Shown: piece after piece, positions 1 to 9,189 of the stretch
Layout of the letters: each line of letters begins with the position of its first letter
How positions within the stretch are numbered: the stretch's first letter is position 1
NCBI RefSeq assembly: GCF_016587435.1
Contig: NZ_BNJJ01000015.1
Location: 171,112-235,111, forward strand
From: Dictyobacter formicarum
GTDB taxonomy: Bacteria > Chloroflexota > Ktedonobacteria > Ktedonobacterales > Ktedonobacteraceae
DNA length: 64,000 bases
Direction: 5' to 3'
Program-made: the position numbers and the translations under genes
The notes under the pieces: generated by a model
The model's input: the letters and a program-made list of their open reading frames with translations, nothing else
Databases searched by the model: none
What the model was told of the DNA's origin: nothing

Positions 1-34
1 GCTCATATTCCTCCTTTCCTTCATTCGGTGGTTT

Positions 35-178
35 TCAGGTTTCCGACCAGGGAGGTTCCTGCCACATCACACTTACCACATGGACACGAATCAGGACTTC
101 TCCCATTCCTGGCCGAGATTGTGGCGCATCTTCGAACGTCAGGTGGTCATTCTGACCATCTAGGCAAATGACTTTCAT
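35..178 (-). pseudogene. N-terminal remnant of a quinone oxidoreductase / alcohol dehydrogenase-like protein
   Basis: Reading leftward from the ATG at 178, with an AAGGAGA-type ribosome site just upstream, gives a 47-residue peptide starting MKVICLDG and containing PGMGEVLIRVHVVSV. This is the classic N-terminal strand pattern of zinc-type or quinone oxidoreductases (MDR superfamily, GroES-like fold). It stops at 35-37, far short of the ~320 residues usual for the family, and the WQEPPW end no longer looks like the family. The start signals are intact but the body of the gene is gone. I infer an inactivated remnant. The window edge is close, but the stop lies inside the window, so the truncation is real in this frame. 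Confidence 0.5.
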
Positions 179-379
179 CGTTCACATGTCTCCTTGTTAT
201 TCCCCATTCTTCCAGAGCATTTCCACGCTGATCTCTCCAGCAGGACCTACGCATGACCCAACGAAATGCCGCAGACGCCGAGAAGTCTTGAGCTAAAGGG
301 GAGCTTCTGAACGGATACATACCTGCATATGGCTCCGAAGTGCTTTACCTGGCAAAATTATAGAATGATAATGGTCTTC

Positions 380-1135
380 CTAAAACTCCTTCCAGGTCAT
401 CAGACCTGTCGCGTGATTGGGGGTCAGAATGGAGTTGGAACTGAGCGCGCTGAACAGCGGGTCGGAGAACGGCTCCGCGCGCACGACTGCCGTCCGACCA
501 CGGCTCTGTAAATAGGCTTGCGTCATCTCCTCGATGGTGAGGACCTGCGGTCCGCCAAACTCCACCACGCGGTAGAGCGGCCCGAGTTCTGCGATGGCGA
601 CCAAGCGATCAGCCACTTCACCGCTATTGATGGACTGCATGTGCACACCAGCGGGAACCCTTACCTCTGTTTCGCTCCGGGCCAAGAGCGATTCGATAAT
701 GGATTGTGCGAAGCTATGGTACTGCGTGGCACGCAGGATGCTCCAAGGGAGGCCGGATTGCAACACGATCTGTTCCGCCTCATATTTCTTCTGGTAGTAG
801 AAGAAATCGCTCGCCTCGACGCCCACAATGGAGATGTAGATGAGATGCGGCGAACCGCTTTCTTTTGCTGAAGTCACCAGCGCCCGCGTGCCTTCGACAT
901 CTACCCCCTGCGTGTCTTTCAGACTGGTGGCACAATGGATAATCGCATCCACGCCAGCAACGGCCTCGTGTAAGCCTATGCGCGATGCCATGTCCCCATA
1001 GACGCGCAGTCCCTGCGACTGCGGGGAAGCTGGCCGCGAACTCATGATGCGCACGCGATGATGCCCCTGCAGCAAGCGTGTGACCACCTGGCTGCCAAGC
1101 CCTCCTGTTCCACCTGTGACCAAGACTGTTGACAT
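380..1135 (-). CDS. NAD(P)-binding SDR / NmrA-like family protein
   Basis: A 251-residue protein starting at the ATG at 1135, preceded by an AGAGGAG ribosome site. The open frame runs further upstream, but that part has no family resemblance. The N-terminus reads VLVTGGTGGLGSQVVTRLL, the TGxxGxxG dinucleotide-binding Rossmann motif of atypical (extended) SDR proteins, and IIHCATSLKD and YIS follow as in NmrA/NAD(P)H-binding proteins. Members act as cytosolic NAD(P)-dependent sugar/quinone reductases or as redox sensors. The YYQKKYEAE segment resembles the YxxxK region of active reductases. No operon partner is visible. The nearest neighbour is an IS1182-type remnant, so the physiological substrate cannot be inferred. 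Confidence 0.85.
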   Translation of the reverse strand: MSTVLVTGGTGGLGSQVVTRLLQGHHRVRIMSSRPASPQSQGLRVYGDMASRIGLHEAVAGVDAIIHCATSLKDTQGVDVEGTRALVTSAKESGSPHLIYISIVGVEASDFFYYQKKYEAEQIVLQSGLPWSILRATQYHSFAQSIIESLLARSETEVRVPAGVHMQSINSGEVADRLVAIAELGPLYRVVEFGGPQVLTIEEMTQAYLQSRGRTAVVRAEPFSDPLFSALSSNSILTPNHATGLMTWKEF

Positions 1136-1570
1136 ACTCCTCTGCTTCTTTCTTCGTAGTGATCCCTGTACGATGTCTTCTCGATGCTGCAACGTGGAAA
1201 GCCCTGCTCCACGGAAGAGCGAGGAAGAAGCCGATGCCGCAGAAAAGCCAGGTCGGGCTCCACAAGCCGCAAGCCTTCTGCCCGCCGCGTGGCATCTGGG
1301 AAAAGCCGGGTGATGCGCAAACCCCACACTCCCCTTTCGCGCTCCGGGAGGATTCGCTTCTGTGGATCGAACTTTCTTTCTTCCAGTCCCTGTAATAAGC
1401 TGAGTTTACCAGACCAACGCTCTGCCCTCTCAAAGCAACATGATATGCTTCTCGTCGTATCGCCAGCATATACGCGCATCTCTCTATTACACGACGCTGA
1501 AGATCTGCAAGATACTCAACCCGCAGCAAACCTCCCGCGCGGCTTTGTCGTTGCGTCTTGAAATTGACCG

Positions 1571-1588
1571 CAGCCTGTTGAAAAAGTC
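1571..1588 (+). repeat. IS1182/IS5-type terminal inverted repeat (left)
   Basis: CAGCCTGTTGAAAAAGTC, 76 bp upstream of the truncated transposase start, is the sort of end found on IS1182-like elements. No matching right end was found, in line with truncation of the transposase. The 1136-1570 stretch before it holds no convincing gene. Confidence 0.45.
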
Positions 1589-1663
1589 TTTGTTGGGCTT
1601 ATTGTTTGTAGAGCTTGACAAAAGACCACGGGTGAAGTGCACTGCAGGAGGAGGAAAACACAT

Positions 1664-2476
1664 ATGATGGGTTTCAAAGAACGCACATTTGCCCCCTGCG
1701 TCGCAGTATCCCTCGAGGAGCTAGTGTCCCAGGATCACTTCTATCGCCATTTGCAACAGATCCTGGATCTCTCCTTTGTGCCTGATCTGGTACGCAGGTC
1801 CTATGCTCCTGTCGGACGAGCGTCTCTCGATCCCGTTGTGTTTTTTAAACTCCAGTTGGTCATGTTTTTTGAGGGGATCCGTTCGGAGCGCTTACTGATG
1901 CGCCTGGTTGCGGACCGCCTCAGTGTGAGGTGGTACCTGGGCTATGATTTCCATGAGCCGTTGCCCGATCATTCGAGCTTAAGCCGTATCCGAACCCGTT
2001 ATGGCCTCGACATCTTTCGCCGCTTTTTTGATGCTATTCTTGAACAATGTCAACGCGCCAAATTGATCTGGGGAAAAGAACTCTACATCGACGCGACGAA
2101 AGTCGATGCCAATGCCTCCGTGGATTCTCTGACCACGCGGTTTGCCGTCGAGGCACGCCAAGCTTTCCAAAACCATCTGGAGGAGCTTTTTCAAGAAGAG
2201 GATGATCCACGCACATCCGTCCCTGCTCCTGTTCCTCTCGATGCTGATCAAGAGCCGCGACCACTCCATGATTCGGGATGGTGTCCTCTTATTACACTAC
2301 CATCCATGGTATCATGGGAGCTTATCGCTGGAACATTATTCAGCCATATTATCCCTGAGAAGCCTTTCACGACAGCTATTATTTTGATCTGTTTAGGCGC
2401 AGGTATAGTACTATGGACTTACTACTCCATCTTTCGCCTCTTTAGAAGAAGCCGCGGGGATAAGTATCGCGTATAA
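1664..2476 (+). pseudogene. Truncated IS1182-family transposase fused to a foreign membrane-like tail
   Basis: The start is the ATG at 1664, preceded by an AGGAGGAGG ribosome site. About 205 residues match the N-terminal half of IS1182 transposases: a DHFYRHL segment, FFKLQLVMFFEGIRSERLL, and LPDHSSLSRIRTRYG, then KELYIDATKVDANAS, which carries the first catalytic Asp. After roughly position 2280 the similarity stops. The frame continues for ~64 residues with one hydrophobic helix (AIILICLGAGIVLWTYY) that is not transposase. The second catalytic Asp and the Glu are missing, so transposition is not possible. The tail may be the end of an unrelated membrane protein gene joined by the deletion. 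It has no recognisable family. Confidence 0.7.
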
Positions 2477-2654
2477 TCGTCCGTTTTACTCGTGTGAATT
2501 ATCCTTATTAGGGTCCAGTGAAACCTTACAATGTGCCCGGTCGCTCCAGTAACAAAAACACGCATAGAAAAATGAATTGAACCCCTTGTGCCAGACCAAG
2601 TATCATCGGGGTGAGAAAACCACCGTGTGAAGAAGAGAGACCCGCGAGGAGAAA

Positions 2655-2828
2655 ATGATGACACCGACGAGAAGAACCTACACGCGTGAATTTAAATTGA
2701 TGATCGTGAGACAGGTAGCATAAGGAGAGAAACGAGCGGCGCGAGTTTATCGAGAATACGATCTGGCTCAGATCATTTTCGACCAAAGAGGCATCTTCTT
2801 ACAGCTTTGGGCTCTCGTGCCCTCATGA
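2655..2828 (+). pseudogene. IS3-family OrfA remnant with an in-frame stop
   Basis: The ATG at 2655 begins MMTPTRRTYTREFKLMIVRQ, the typical start of an IS3-group OrfA helix-turn-helix protein. A TAA at 2721-2723 interrupts it. The same frame then continues GEKRAARVYREYDLAQ, the second half of the OrfA helix-turn-helix, before losing similarity and stopping at 2826-2828. The downstream OrfB integrase is absent. This is a short decayed IS3 remnant. The following 2829-3235 stretch contains only short open frames with no family resemblance. Confidence 0.6.
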
Positions 2829-3235
2829 AGGCACGATTTCAGACGTGGCATGAGATTACCGCTGAGAAAACAGTGACATAACGAGCCTCTTCCCTTCGTT
2901 CTCATCTGCCATTGTTGCCTGATAAGCTTTTTCTCAGCACATCTTTCCTCCTCAAAGGATCACTGGGCAATATCCTTTGTTTTTTGAGGTTCGGACGCCC
3001 AATGCGCCCACGATCTGTACAGGCAAACGCACAATGTGGATCTTCACGACGATCTGAGTCCTGATTGATATGATGTTGAACAGGTGTATTGTCGCCAGGA
3101 ACGGACAATCGTATGCAAAGGTGCGTCTTCTAGATGTGAGGCTCATTAATAGATAAGAAAAACAATAGATAAACAATGCCCACAGGGAGCATGTCTATCG
3201 GTCCGGGATGGTATAGATCGATATCGACACGAACG

Positions 3236-3706
3236 CTATGGGGTAGATGGTTCTTCGAGCCGGCTGAGTACAGTCTCCGCAATTGTTCCGAGCGCTTCTA
3301 TCTGCTCCATGGTGAGAATATCTGTAACGTAGCGTCGCACAGCCTGATCATAGTAGACCTGAGCTTCTGCCAAAAGCTCTTGTCCAGCATCAGTTATACT
3401 GATGACCGATCCCCGGTTGTCCTCAACGCACTCTTCTCGTGTGATGAGCCCTCGCGCTTCCATACGCCGAAGCTGATGGGAGAGCCGGCTCTTTTCCCAT
3501 TCCAGTCCGCAACGCAGGGCAAACGCCCTCACGGACGCGCCCGGTGCGTCCGTGAGGGCAGACAATACCTCAAAGTCTGCTTCTGACAGCCCGACCCTGG
3601 CAAGTTCTCGGCCGATGCGCTCGGTCAGTCGCGCACGCATACGCTGATAACTGATCCAAGCCGCTGTTTTTTGATCGAGAGGTACTTGTTTCATCATGCT
3701 GCCCAT
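3236..3706 (-). CDS. MarR-family transcriptional regulator
   Basis: A 156-residue protein with the MarR layout: an N-terminal dimerisation helix, a winged helix-turn-helix (LSEADFEVLSALTDAPGASV, then a recognition region around SRLSHQLRRMEARGLITR), the wing EDNRGSVISITDAG, and a C-terminal dimer helix. Family members are dimeric repressors that release palindromic operators on binding small phenolic or xenobiotic ligands. It is divergent from the fused flavoenzyme at 3827, and the 120-bp gap between them carries three operator-like inverted repeats. It therefore very probably represses itself and the flavoenzyme genes. An in-frame ATG three codons in is an alternative start. Confidence 0.9.
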   Translation of the reverse strand: MGSMMKQVPLDQKTAAWISYQRMRARLTERIGRELARVGLSEADFEVLSALTDAPGASVRAFALRCGLEWEKSRLSHQLRRMEARGLITREECVEDNRGSVISITDAGQELLAEAQVYYDQAVRRYVTDILTMEQIEALGTIAETVLSRLEEPSTP

Positions 3707-3721
3707 TATATCTCTCTATTG

Positions 3722-3801
3722 GTTGGCACGTCAACAATGTCAGGATATCGCTGTTGACATATCAACAATTTTGGGATATCATTGGTTGACATATCAACCA
3801 A
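3722..3801. promoter_or_regulatory. Three phased MarR-type operator palindromes
   Basis: Three copies of an interrupted palindrome, GTTGA-N4-TCAAC, lie in the divergent intergenic region: 3722-3735 (arm variant GTTGG/TCAAC), 3753-3766 and 3782-3801. The last has 8-bp perfect arms, TTGGTTGA and TCAACCAA. Their centres are 31 and 32 bp apart, three helical turns, so bound dimers would sit on one face of the DNA. The rightmost copy lies immediately upstream of the 3827 start. Confidence 0.7.
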
Positions 3802-3826
3802 CGATATCGAAAGAGAGCGTCTACCT

Positions 3827-6094
3827 ATGAATTATGGTCATCTGCTAAAGTTTGGTACCTCCATTACTCCAGTACACGATACGCCAGAGATGGCTGTCTC
3901 TCTCGCAAAGCGCAGCGAGGAGCTTGGCTATGATCTGGTGGCATTTCAGGATCACCCTGATCAGCCAGAACTTCTCGATACCTGGACGCTTCTGTCGTGG
4001 GTTGCGGCCCAGACGAAGCGCATCCATATTGCCGCCACTGCACTCAATGTACCGATGCGACCACCAGCGGTCCTGGCACACGCCGCAGCCAGCCTTGACC
4101 TGCTCTCGGCTGGTCGGTTGGATCTTGCGCTCGGTGCCGGGCAATCCTGGAATGAGATCGAAGCGATGGGGGGCCTCCGGCTGACACAGAGCGAGGCTGC
4201 TGATGTCCTCAACGAAGCGATGGAAGTCGTGCGCGGCCTCCTGGCCGGATCAACCAGAATGCCACTGCGCTTCCGCGGCAATTATTATCAACTCGCTGGT
4301 GCGCAGAGAGGGCCTGTGTCAGCACATGACATTCCGATCTGGTTGGAAGGCACTCAGCTGTCGGTGCTCCGCCTGGTCGGGCAGCAGGCCGATGGCTGGC
4401 TAACCTCGATCGGATCCATGAAAGCTGGTGAATTCCAGGCTGCTCATAAGATTATTGACGAGGCCGCGATCAAGGCCGGACGAGACCCACGTGAACTGCG
4501 ACGGCTTGTGAACATCTCAGGGGAATTCTTATCTGCTCATGAGGGCTTTCTGCGTGGGCCGAGTAAACAATGGGTCGATGACCTCCTCCCGCTCGTTGTC
4601 GAAGATGGCGTCGGGACGTTTATTCTAACGTCGGATGATGCTGAGACGATCGAGCAGTTCGCACGTGAGGTCATTCCAGTCTTGCGCGAGGCGGTGGAAC
4701 ATATGCGTCCAGACGCTTCAGGCCCCGTGTTACGTCGTGCGTCGGTGCGTGCTAAGCGACATGCGGGCGTAGATTATGATCATGTCCCTGCCTCACTGGT
4801 CGATGCCGTGATAGAACCAGGAGATACTGGTTACGCACGTGTGAAGTCAACCTTTCTGCGTGGTGGATCTCCAGGTATCGTTTTTCAGGTGAAGGATACA
4901 AGCCAGATCATCGATGCCATCGCCTTCGCGCGCGCGCATGCCAATTTGCCGCTCTCAGTACGTAGCGGTGGGCACGGCATCAGTGGCCGGTCGACCAATC
5001 ATGGTGGTATCGTCATCGATCTATCCCAAATGAATACGATTGAGATCCTTGATAAGGCAACGCGTCGCGTTCGCATCGGACCGGGCGCACGCTGGATGGA
5101 TGTTGCGACCGCGTTAGCTCCACATGGGTGGGCGCTTAGCTCAGGCGATTACGGCGGTGTCGGTGTCGGTGGTCTTGCAACTGCAGCCGGTGTCGGCTGG
5201 TTTGCACGCGAACACGGTCTGACTATCGATCATATACGCGCCGTCGATATGGTGCTCGCGGATGGTTCGGTAGTGCATGCAGACGCAAAAGAAAATACTG
5301 ATCTGTTCTGGGCGGTTCGTGGCGCCGGAGCAAACTTTGGCATCGTCACATCGTTTGAGTTTGAAGTTGACGAGACGGGTCCTGTTGGCTGGGCGCAACT
5401 TGTCCTCGATGCGAGCGATACGGCTCATTTCATTGAAAAGTGGGGCGCAACCATCGAGGCGTCACCGCGTGATATCACCAGCGCCCTCATCATCGGTCCA
5501 GCGCGCGGAGGACAACCGGTAGTGGCGCAGGTAACGGCGGTTATTGATTCGGATAAACCGGACACCATCATCAATCGGCTGCAGCCAATTGCTAATATTG
5601 CTCCGTTGTATGATCAACAGGTCGTTATCACGTCTTATGCCGACCTCATAGCAAATGCACAGGGCAATGAACACAACGGGCAGGGCGAGCCGGTCTCACG
5701 CTCCGGGCTTGTTGACCACATTACTCCTGCGTTCGCAGCGGCGGCAACACGGCTGATCCGTAGCGGCGAGGTCCACCTTTTCCACATTCGCTCTGTGGGA
5801 GGAGCCGTATCAGACGTTGACCCTGATGCAACAGCTTATGGTAACCGCTCCGCCAGTTTCTCAGTGGTAGCTTTTGGAGCAAGACGCGCACGCCTGGATG
5901 CGTTGTGGGACGAGATGGCGGTCCATTTTAAGGGACTCTATCTGAACTTTGAGACTGACTTGCGTCCAGAACGTCTGAACGATGCGTTTCCGCCCCGTAC
6001 TATCGAACGCCTGCGAACGCTGAAGGCCCACTATGATCCTGAGAATGTCTTTCGAGATAATTTCAATATCGCTCCGCAGACGCTCATCGTCTGA
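3827..6094 (+). CDS. Fusion of a luciferase-like monooxygenase and a BBE-like FAD oxidoreductase
   Basis: A 755-residue protein; the ATG at 3827 was chosen because homology begins there. Residues ~1-300 are a luciferase-like (LLM class) flavin monooxygenase: the FQDHPDQPELLDTWTLLSW and LGAGQSWNEIEAMGG blocks, a TIM barrel using FMN or F420. Residues ~330-755 are a berberine-bridge-enzyme-type oxidase with a PCMH FAD-binding domain. His383 in VRSGGHGISGRSTN is the residue that covalently binds FAD in this family. The second, Cys-type attachment site appears replaced by Gly in GGVGVGGLATAAGVGWFA, so attachment would be single. The C-terminus AHYDPENVFRDNFNI is the BBE signature. Fusion of the two flavoenzyme types in one chain is unusual. 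MarR control and the neighbouring monooxygenase suggest oxidative turnover of a small organic compound. Confidence 0.9.
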   Translation: MNYGHLLKFGTSITPVHDTPEMAVSLAKRSEELGYDLVAFQDHPDQPELLDTWTLLSWVAAQTKRIHIAATALNVPMRPPAVLAHAAASLDLLSAGRLDLALGAGQSWNEIEAMGGLRLTQSEAADVLNEAMEVVRGLLAGSTRMPLRFRGNYYQLAGAQRGPVSAHDIPIWLEGTQLSVLRLVGQQADGWLTSIGSMKAGEFQAAHKIIDEAAIKAGRDPRELRRLVNISGEFLSAHEGFLRGPSKQWVDDLLPLVVEDGVGTFILTSDDAETIEQFAREVIPVLREAVEHMRPDASGPVLRRASVRAKRHAGVDYDHVPASLVDAVIEPGDTGYARVKSTFLRGGSPGIVFQVKDTSQIIDAIAFARAHANLPLSVRSGGHGISGRSTNHGGIVIDLSQMNTIEILDKATRRVRIGPGARWMDVATALAPHGWALSSGDYGGVGVGGLATAAGVGWFAREHGLTIDHIRAVDMVLADGSVVHADAKENTDLFWAVRGAGANFGIVTSFEFEVDETGPVGWAQLVLDASDTAHFIEKWGATIEASPRDITSALIIGPARGGQPVVAQVTAVIDSDKPDTIINRLQPIANIAPLYDQQVVITSYADLIANAQGNEHNGQGEPVSRSGLVDHITPAFAAAATRLIRSGEVHLFHIRSVGGAVSDVDPDATAYGNRSASFSVVAFGARRARLDALWDEMAVHFKGLYLNFETDLRPERLNDAFPPRTIERLRTLKAHYDPENVFRDNFNIAPQTLIV

Positions 6095-6155
6095 GGCGAC
6101 ATGCGGACACCATAGCTCCGCCTCTATTGTTTAGCCACACGAAAGAGAGTATCTT

Positions 6156-7067
6156 ATGACAAATACAGACTACGGACACGATCTGTTGTTCGGTGCCTTT
6201 ATCACGCCGGTGGTCCGGCCCATCATGCACGCTGTTGAACTCGCTCAGGTGGCGGATCGTGCTGGTCTCGATCTGGTGACGTTCCAGGACCATCCCTATC
6301 AACCGACATTCCACGATGCCTGGACATTGCTTTCATATGTCGCGGCGAGCACCAGGCGGATCCATGTCAGTGGGAATGTCCTCAACTTGCCTTTGAGGCA
6401 ACCAGCGGTCATCGCCCGTAGCGCCACTAGCCTGGATCTCCTCAGCAGCGGTCGCTTCGAGTTGGGTATAGGTGCTGGCGGCCACTGGGACGCGATCGAG
6501 TCAATGGGCGGACGACGCCTGAAACCAGCCCAATCAATTGATGCATTGGAAGAGGCGATCCAGATTATCCGCGAGATCTGGGCGGCCGAGAAGCCCGGTG
6601 TAGTACATGTTGACGGTACATACTATCAGGTCAAAGGTGTCAGGCGCGGTCCCAGACCAGCGCACAATATTGGCATATGGATCGGTGCACATAGACCAAA
6701 GATTCTACATATGCTTGGACGTGTCGCCGACGGATGGCTCCCAACAATGTCGTACTTTTCTGGGAGATTGGCTGGCCTTGAAGAATTGAACAACTACATT
6801 GACGAGGGAGCCGCCTCTGTGGGACGCGACCCATCCGATATACGTCGGTTATTGAATATTACGGGTCAGTTCACGCGATCCGGTCACGGCGCTCTGCTCA
6901 AGGGAACGCCTCAACAATGGGCAGAACAGCTAGCGGAGCTAACGCTTACATACGGGATTACCGGATTCATCCTTATGGAAGATGATGCACGCGCAATTGA
7001 ACTTTTCGCGGCCGAGGTAGCACCCGCCACGCGTGAGCTCGTGATGACTGAACGCGCACGACGATAA
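6156..7067 (+). CDS. Luciferase-like (LLM class) flavin-dependent oxidoreductase
   Basis: A 303-residue single-domain luciferase-like protein, 61 bp after the fusion gene and on the same strand, with a GAAAGAGAG ribosome site. It shares FQDHPYQPTFHDAWTLLSY and GAGGHWDAIESMGGRR with the N-terminal half of the upstream fusion protein, so the two are paralogues. The fold is a TIM barrel. Relatives use FMNH2 or reduced F420 to oxygenate or reduce small substrates. The similarity and spacing point to one transcript under the MarR-type regulator. The two enzymes may act on successive intermediates or on related substrates, but the substrate is not determinable. Confidence 0.9.
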   Translation: MTNTDYGHDLLFGAFITPVVRPIMHAVELAQVADRAGLDLVTFQDHPYQPTFHDAWTLLSYVAASTRRIHVSGNVLNLPLRQPAVIARSATSLDLLSSGRFELGIGAGGHWDAIESMGGRRLKPAQSIDALEEAIQIIREIWAAEKPGVVHVDGTYYQVKGVRRGPRPAHNIGIWIGAHRPKILHMLGRVADGWLPTMSYFSGRLAGLEELNNYIDEGAASVGRDPSDIRRLLNITGQFTRSGHGALLKGTPQQWAEQLAELTLTYGITGFILMEDDARAIELFAAEVAPATRELVMTERARR

Positions 7068-7231
7068 ATCGCACTAGCCTCTCTTTGTAAGGCAAGGCGA
7101 ACCATCCTTGCGCGTGCCTGGAGCTTCTTGACAGTATGCCATTCATTGGCTTAAGTTTAGCATCGTGAGCGGCTTGAAGTCCCTGAGGATGCCTTTCCCA
7201 TGATCCAGAATAAAGTTTTGAAACGGATGGC

Positions 7232-7468
7232 CTAAAGGCCAAAAAGGAAACAAAAGGCGACCTCAAGAGGTAGACTGAAAACAACGAAAAGATCAGTCAA
7301 CGAAGGAGGCCGCCTTACTGGATGAGCTGGGTTAAAGGATCGCCCGATAAACTGCACATACAGATTGGTGAAGTTGAGCAATGCCTCCTCGAAGCTGAGG
7401 TGGCTTACCCGAACAATGGAGTCAGCAAAGCGTAGCTGGAGGTCAAAGAAGGCCGGTGATAAGTCCAT
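7232..7468 (-). pseudogene. Short unrecognised protein, probably an N-terminal fragment
   Basis: A 78-residue frame beginning MDLSPAFFDLQLRFADSIVR and continuing SFEEALLNFTNLYVQF. It has the amphipathic helical character of a real protein, but it loses that character after about residue 55 and ends in a low-quality hydrophobic tail. I do not recognise the family. The ribosome site is weak. It may be the start of a gene cut off by a rearrangement. Confidence 0.3.
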
Positions 7469-7862
7469 TAACAGGGGGTTTCTTCCTTTTATATCTTGGA
7501 GGTGAAGAGACAGACATGAACTGATGAGGCTTCCAATACGAACAGAGGATAACAGATGGGGATGTTTCTGTGATGTTTCTGTCTAGATAGGCAAATGCAT
7601 TGAGTGGCTTGAAATCCTGATGTGTGGAGCCTGGTCACACCTCCATGTTCCGGCGGCGCTGAGTGCGTTGCTGACGGCGATTCATTGGAGAGACTCGCGA
7701 TGCGCTGTATTCCGTGGATCGCCGCCACTGTTTGGATGGTGAGTTGTGAGCAGAAAATCTACTCCTACAGAAGCCATAGAATTTGTCAAGCCTCTCTGAA
7801 GAAACACCGCGAAGAAATCGGTGAAGCGAGGGCGAGGACGTTCTCACAAGGGTAGTGTTGCA
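7469..7862. other. Intergenic stretch without a supported gene
   Basis: Only short overlapping frames on both strands, none with family resemblance or good start signals. It ends at the candidate 5' end of the group II intron. Confidence 0.5.
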
Positions 7863-8523
7863 GTGCGTCCATAAAAGGCGTTTTTTTACATCGCTTCTGA
7901 GGAAGTGGCGGGTAGAGAGAACCCGCGTGGTCAACGAGATTACCGGAGATGGAAACGTTACATGGGAACAGAGCATGCTCGCAAAGCGTCAGTTCTGAAA
8001 ATCAGTGTACAGGACGTGATGCAAGACCAAGGATTGGCATGGCCAAAGCTACACTGCTTGAAACCTCGTTTCTTGGCCTTAACAACCGGGGTGGACGAAG
8101 GCTGATTGAAACGTCCACAGAGGATGTTTCCAGGGGTTATTTGCAACGACACCTGGACTCTCTAACACCTCTGAGCGCACAAGAAGTGTGTGAAAGAAAC
8201 GAACAGGAGCCTAAACCAATCGAACGTGGAAAAAGCGCTAAACGGAGAGCACCTACGTCAGGGAAACCTGATATGGTGCCAGAGCTTCTATAGTAGTCTG
8301 AGAGAGATAACGCCTCTTACATGGCGAAGGGAAGCAGGCCATTGAGTTGAAAGCCAACAACGGTATGCGTAATGCAAATGAGCCAATGGGATGCTCTGAG
8401 CACCAAGAATATTCTTGGCAATGGCTGGAGAGCCGGATACCAAGAAATTGGTCCGTCCGGTTCGGAGGAAGACACACAGAAACCTGACATGAAACAGGTT
8501 AAGGCGTTGTGTGTCTATCCTAT
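7863..8523 (+). ncRNA. ORF-less group II intron
   Basis: The 3' part is diagnostic. Domain V is exactly 34 nt at 8430-8463: GAGCCGGA pairs with TCCGGTTC including the conserved G-U, the catalytic AGC is at 8431-8433, there is a 2-nt bulge at 8453-8454, an upper stem ACCAA/TTGGT and a GAAA tetraloop at 8444-8447. Domain VI follows, with AGACACACA (8470-8478) pairing TGTGTGTCT (8508-8516) and an unpaired A8517 seven nucleotides from a 3' AT end at 8523, as expected for the branch point. GTGCG at 7863 is a plausible 5' end. A domain III-like TAGTAGT block lies near 8291. No reverse transcriptase frame is present; domain IV is under 100 nt. Splicing would need a maturase in trans, possibly the intron at 53.5-56.0 kb. 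The 5' boundary is less certain than the 3' boundary. Confidence 0.75.
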
Positions 8524-8688
8524 AAAACGATGACGAAGGCGAGAATGGCATGAAGGGTTCTCCTCGTTCCGGTCAGGCTGCTACTCCAAACAGCTTGGCA
8601 ACCTTTGAACTCACCATGCATGCTTTATCAACTCTCTTCTTGATGAGGTTACTCTGCAAAGACCGGGAAAGTATGAGGGAGGTGTTTG

Positions 8689-8904
8689 TCATCTCCCAGT
8701 GGCTGTCCTAGATATCTGAACGATGACAAGGTCAGGCCCACTTTGCTGCCCTCGTGCCAATTCCTCGTCAACTTCCTGCAGGATGGTCGCGTATCCCTCG
8801 ATCACCCATTGTGGGATCATCTCATAGCCAGGCCACGAGGTGTCAGAGAGCACCAGGCTACAACGGTACGAAAACCGATGCGCGAGGGCAAGAGGAATCA
8901 ACAA
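8689..8904 (-). pseudogene. Fragment of a diaminopropionate ammonia-lyase-like PLP enzyme
   Basis: Codons between about 8856 and 8713 read SDTSWPGYEMIPQWVIEGYA followed by TILQEVDEEL. This matches an internal block of diaminopropionate ammonia-lyases (fold-type II PLP enzymes), where it precedes the cofactor-binding glycine loop. The ~400-residue enzyme is otherwise absent: no PLP lysine and no N- or C-terminal parts are visible on either side. It is a decayed gene fragment. Identification rests on this single block. Confidence 0.45.
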
Positions 8905-8977
8905 AAGGACAGGTGACCGTACATTCGGACACCTGCTACTAGCAGAAATGCGATTGATCTCCTGATGGGTGGTATCA

Positions 8978-9015
8978 CGTTATATTATGCAATATGGACA
9001 TTGCATAATGTAACG
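8978..9015. repeat. 16-bp inverted repeat upstream of the tnsA-like gene
   Basis: CGTTATATTATGCAAT (8978-8993) and ATTGCATAATGTAACG (9000-9015) form arms matching at 15 of 16 positions around a 6-nt spacer. AT-rich DNA with an AACGCAATAAATGCGACA block follows at about 9089-9106. The position suggests a transposon end or a regulatory palindrome of the tnsA-like gene. Confidence 0.5.
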
Positions 9016-9189
9016 TCGATGTGGTAGGCTTCCTCTTCACAAGCGATCTCCTGACTGTTTTTTCCTCCCAACAACATATTTGGCAAAAACGCAATAAATG
9101 CGACAAAAACTCGTATATTCCCTTCTCTTGAGGTATACTTGCTTCAAGAAGCATGAAGCAGAGAGATATCGCATCTATGGAAGGATGTC

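Noticed and set aside
7949..8293. A 114-residue frame upstream of the ORF-less intron domain V
   Set aside because: It lies within the intron's structured RNA region, has no reverse-transcriptase motif and no ribosome site.
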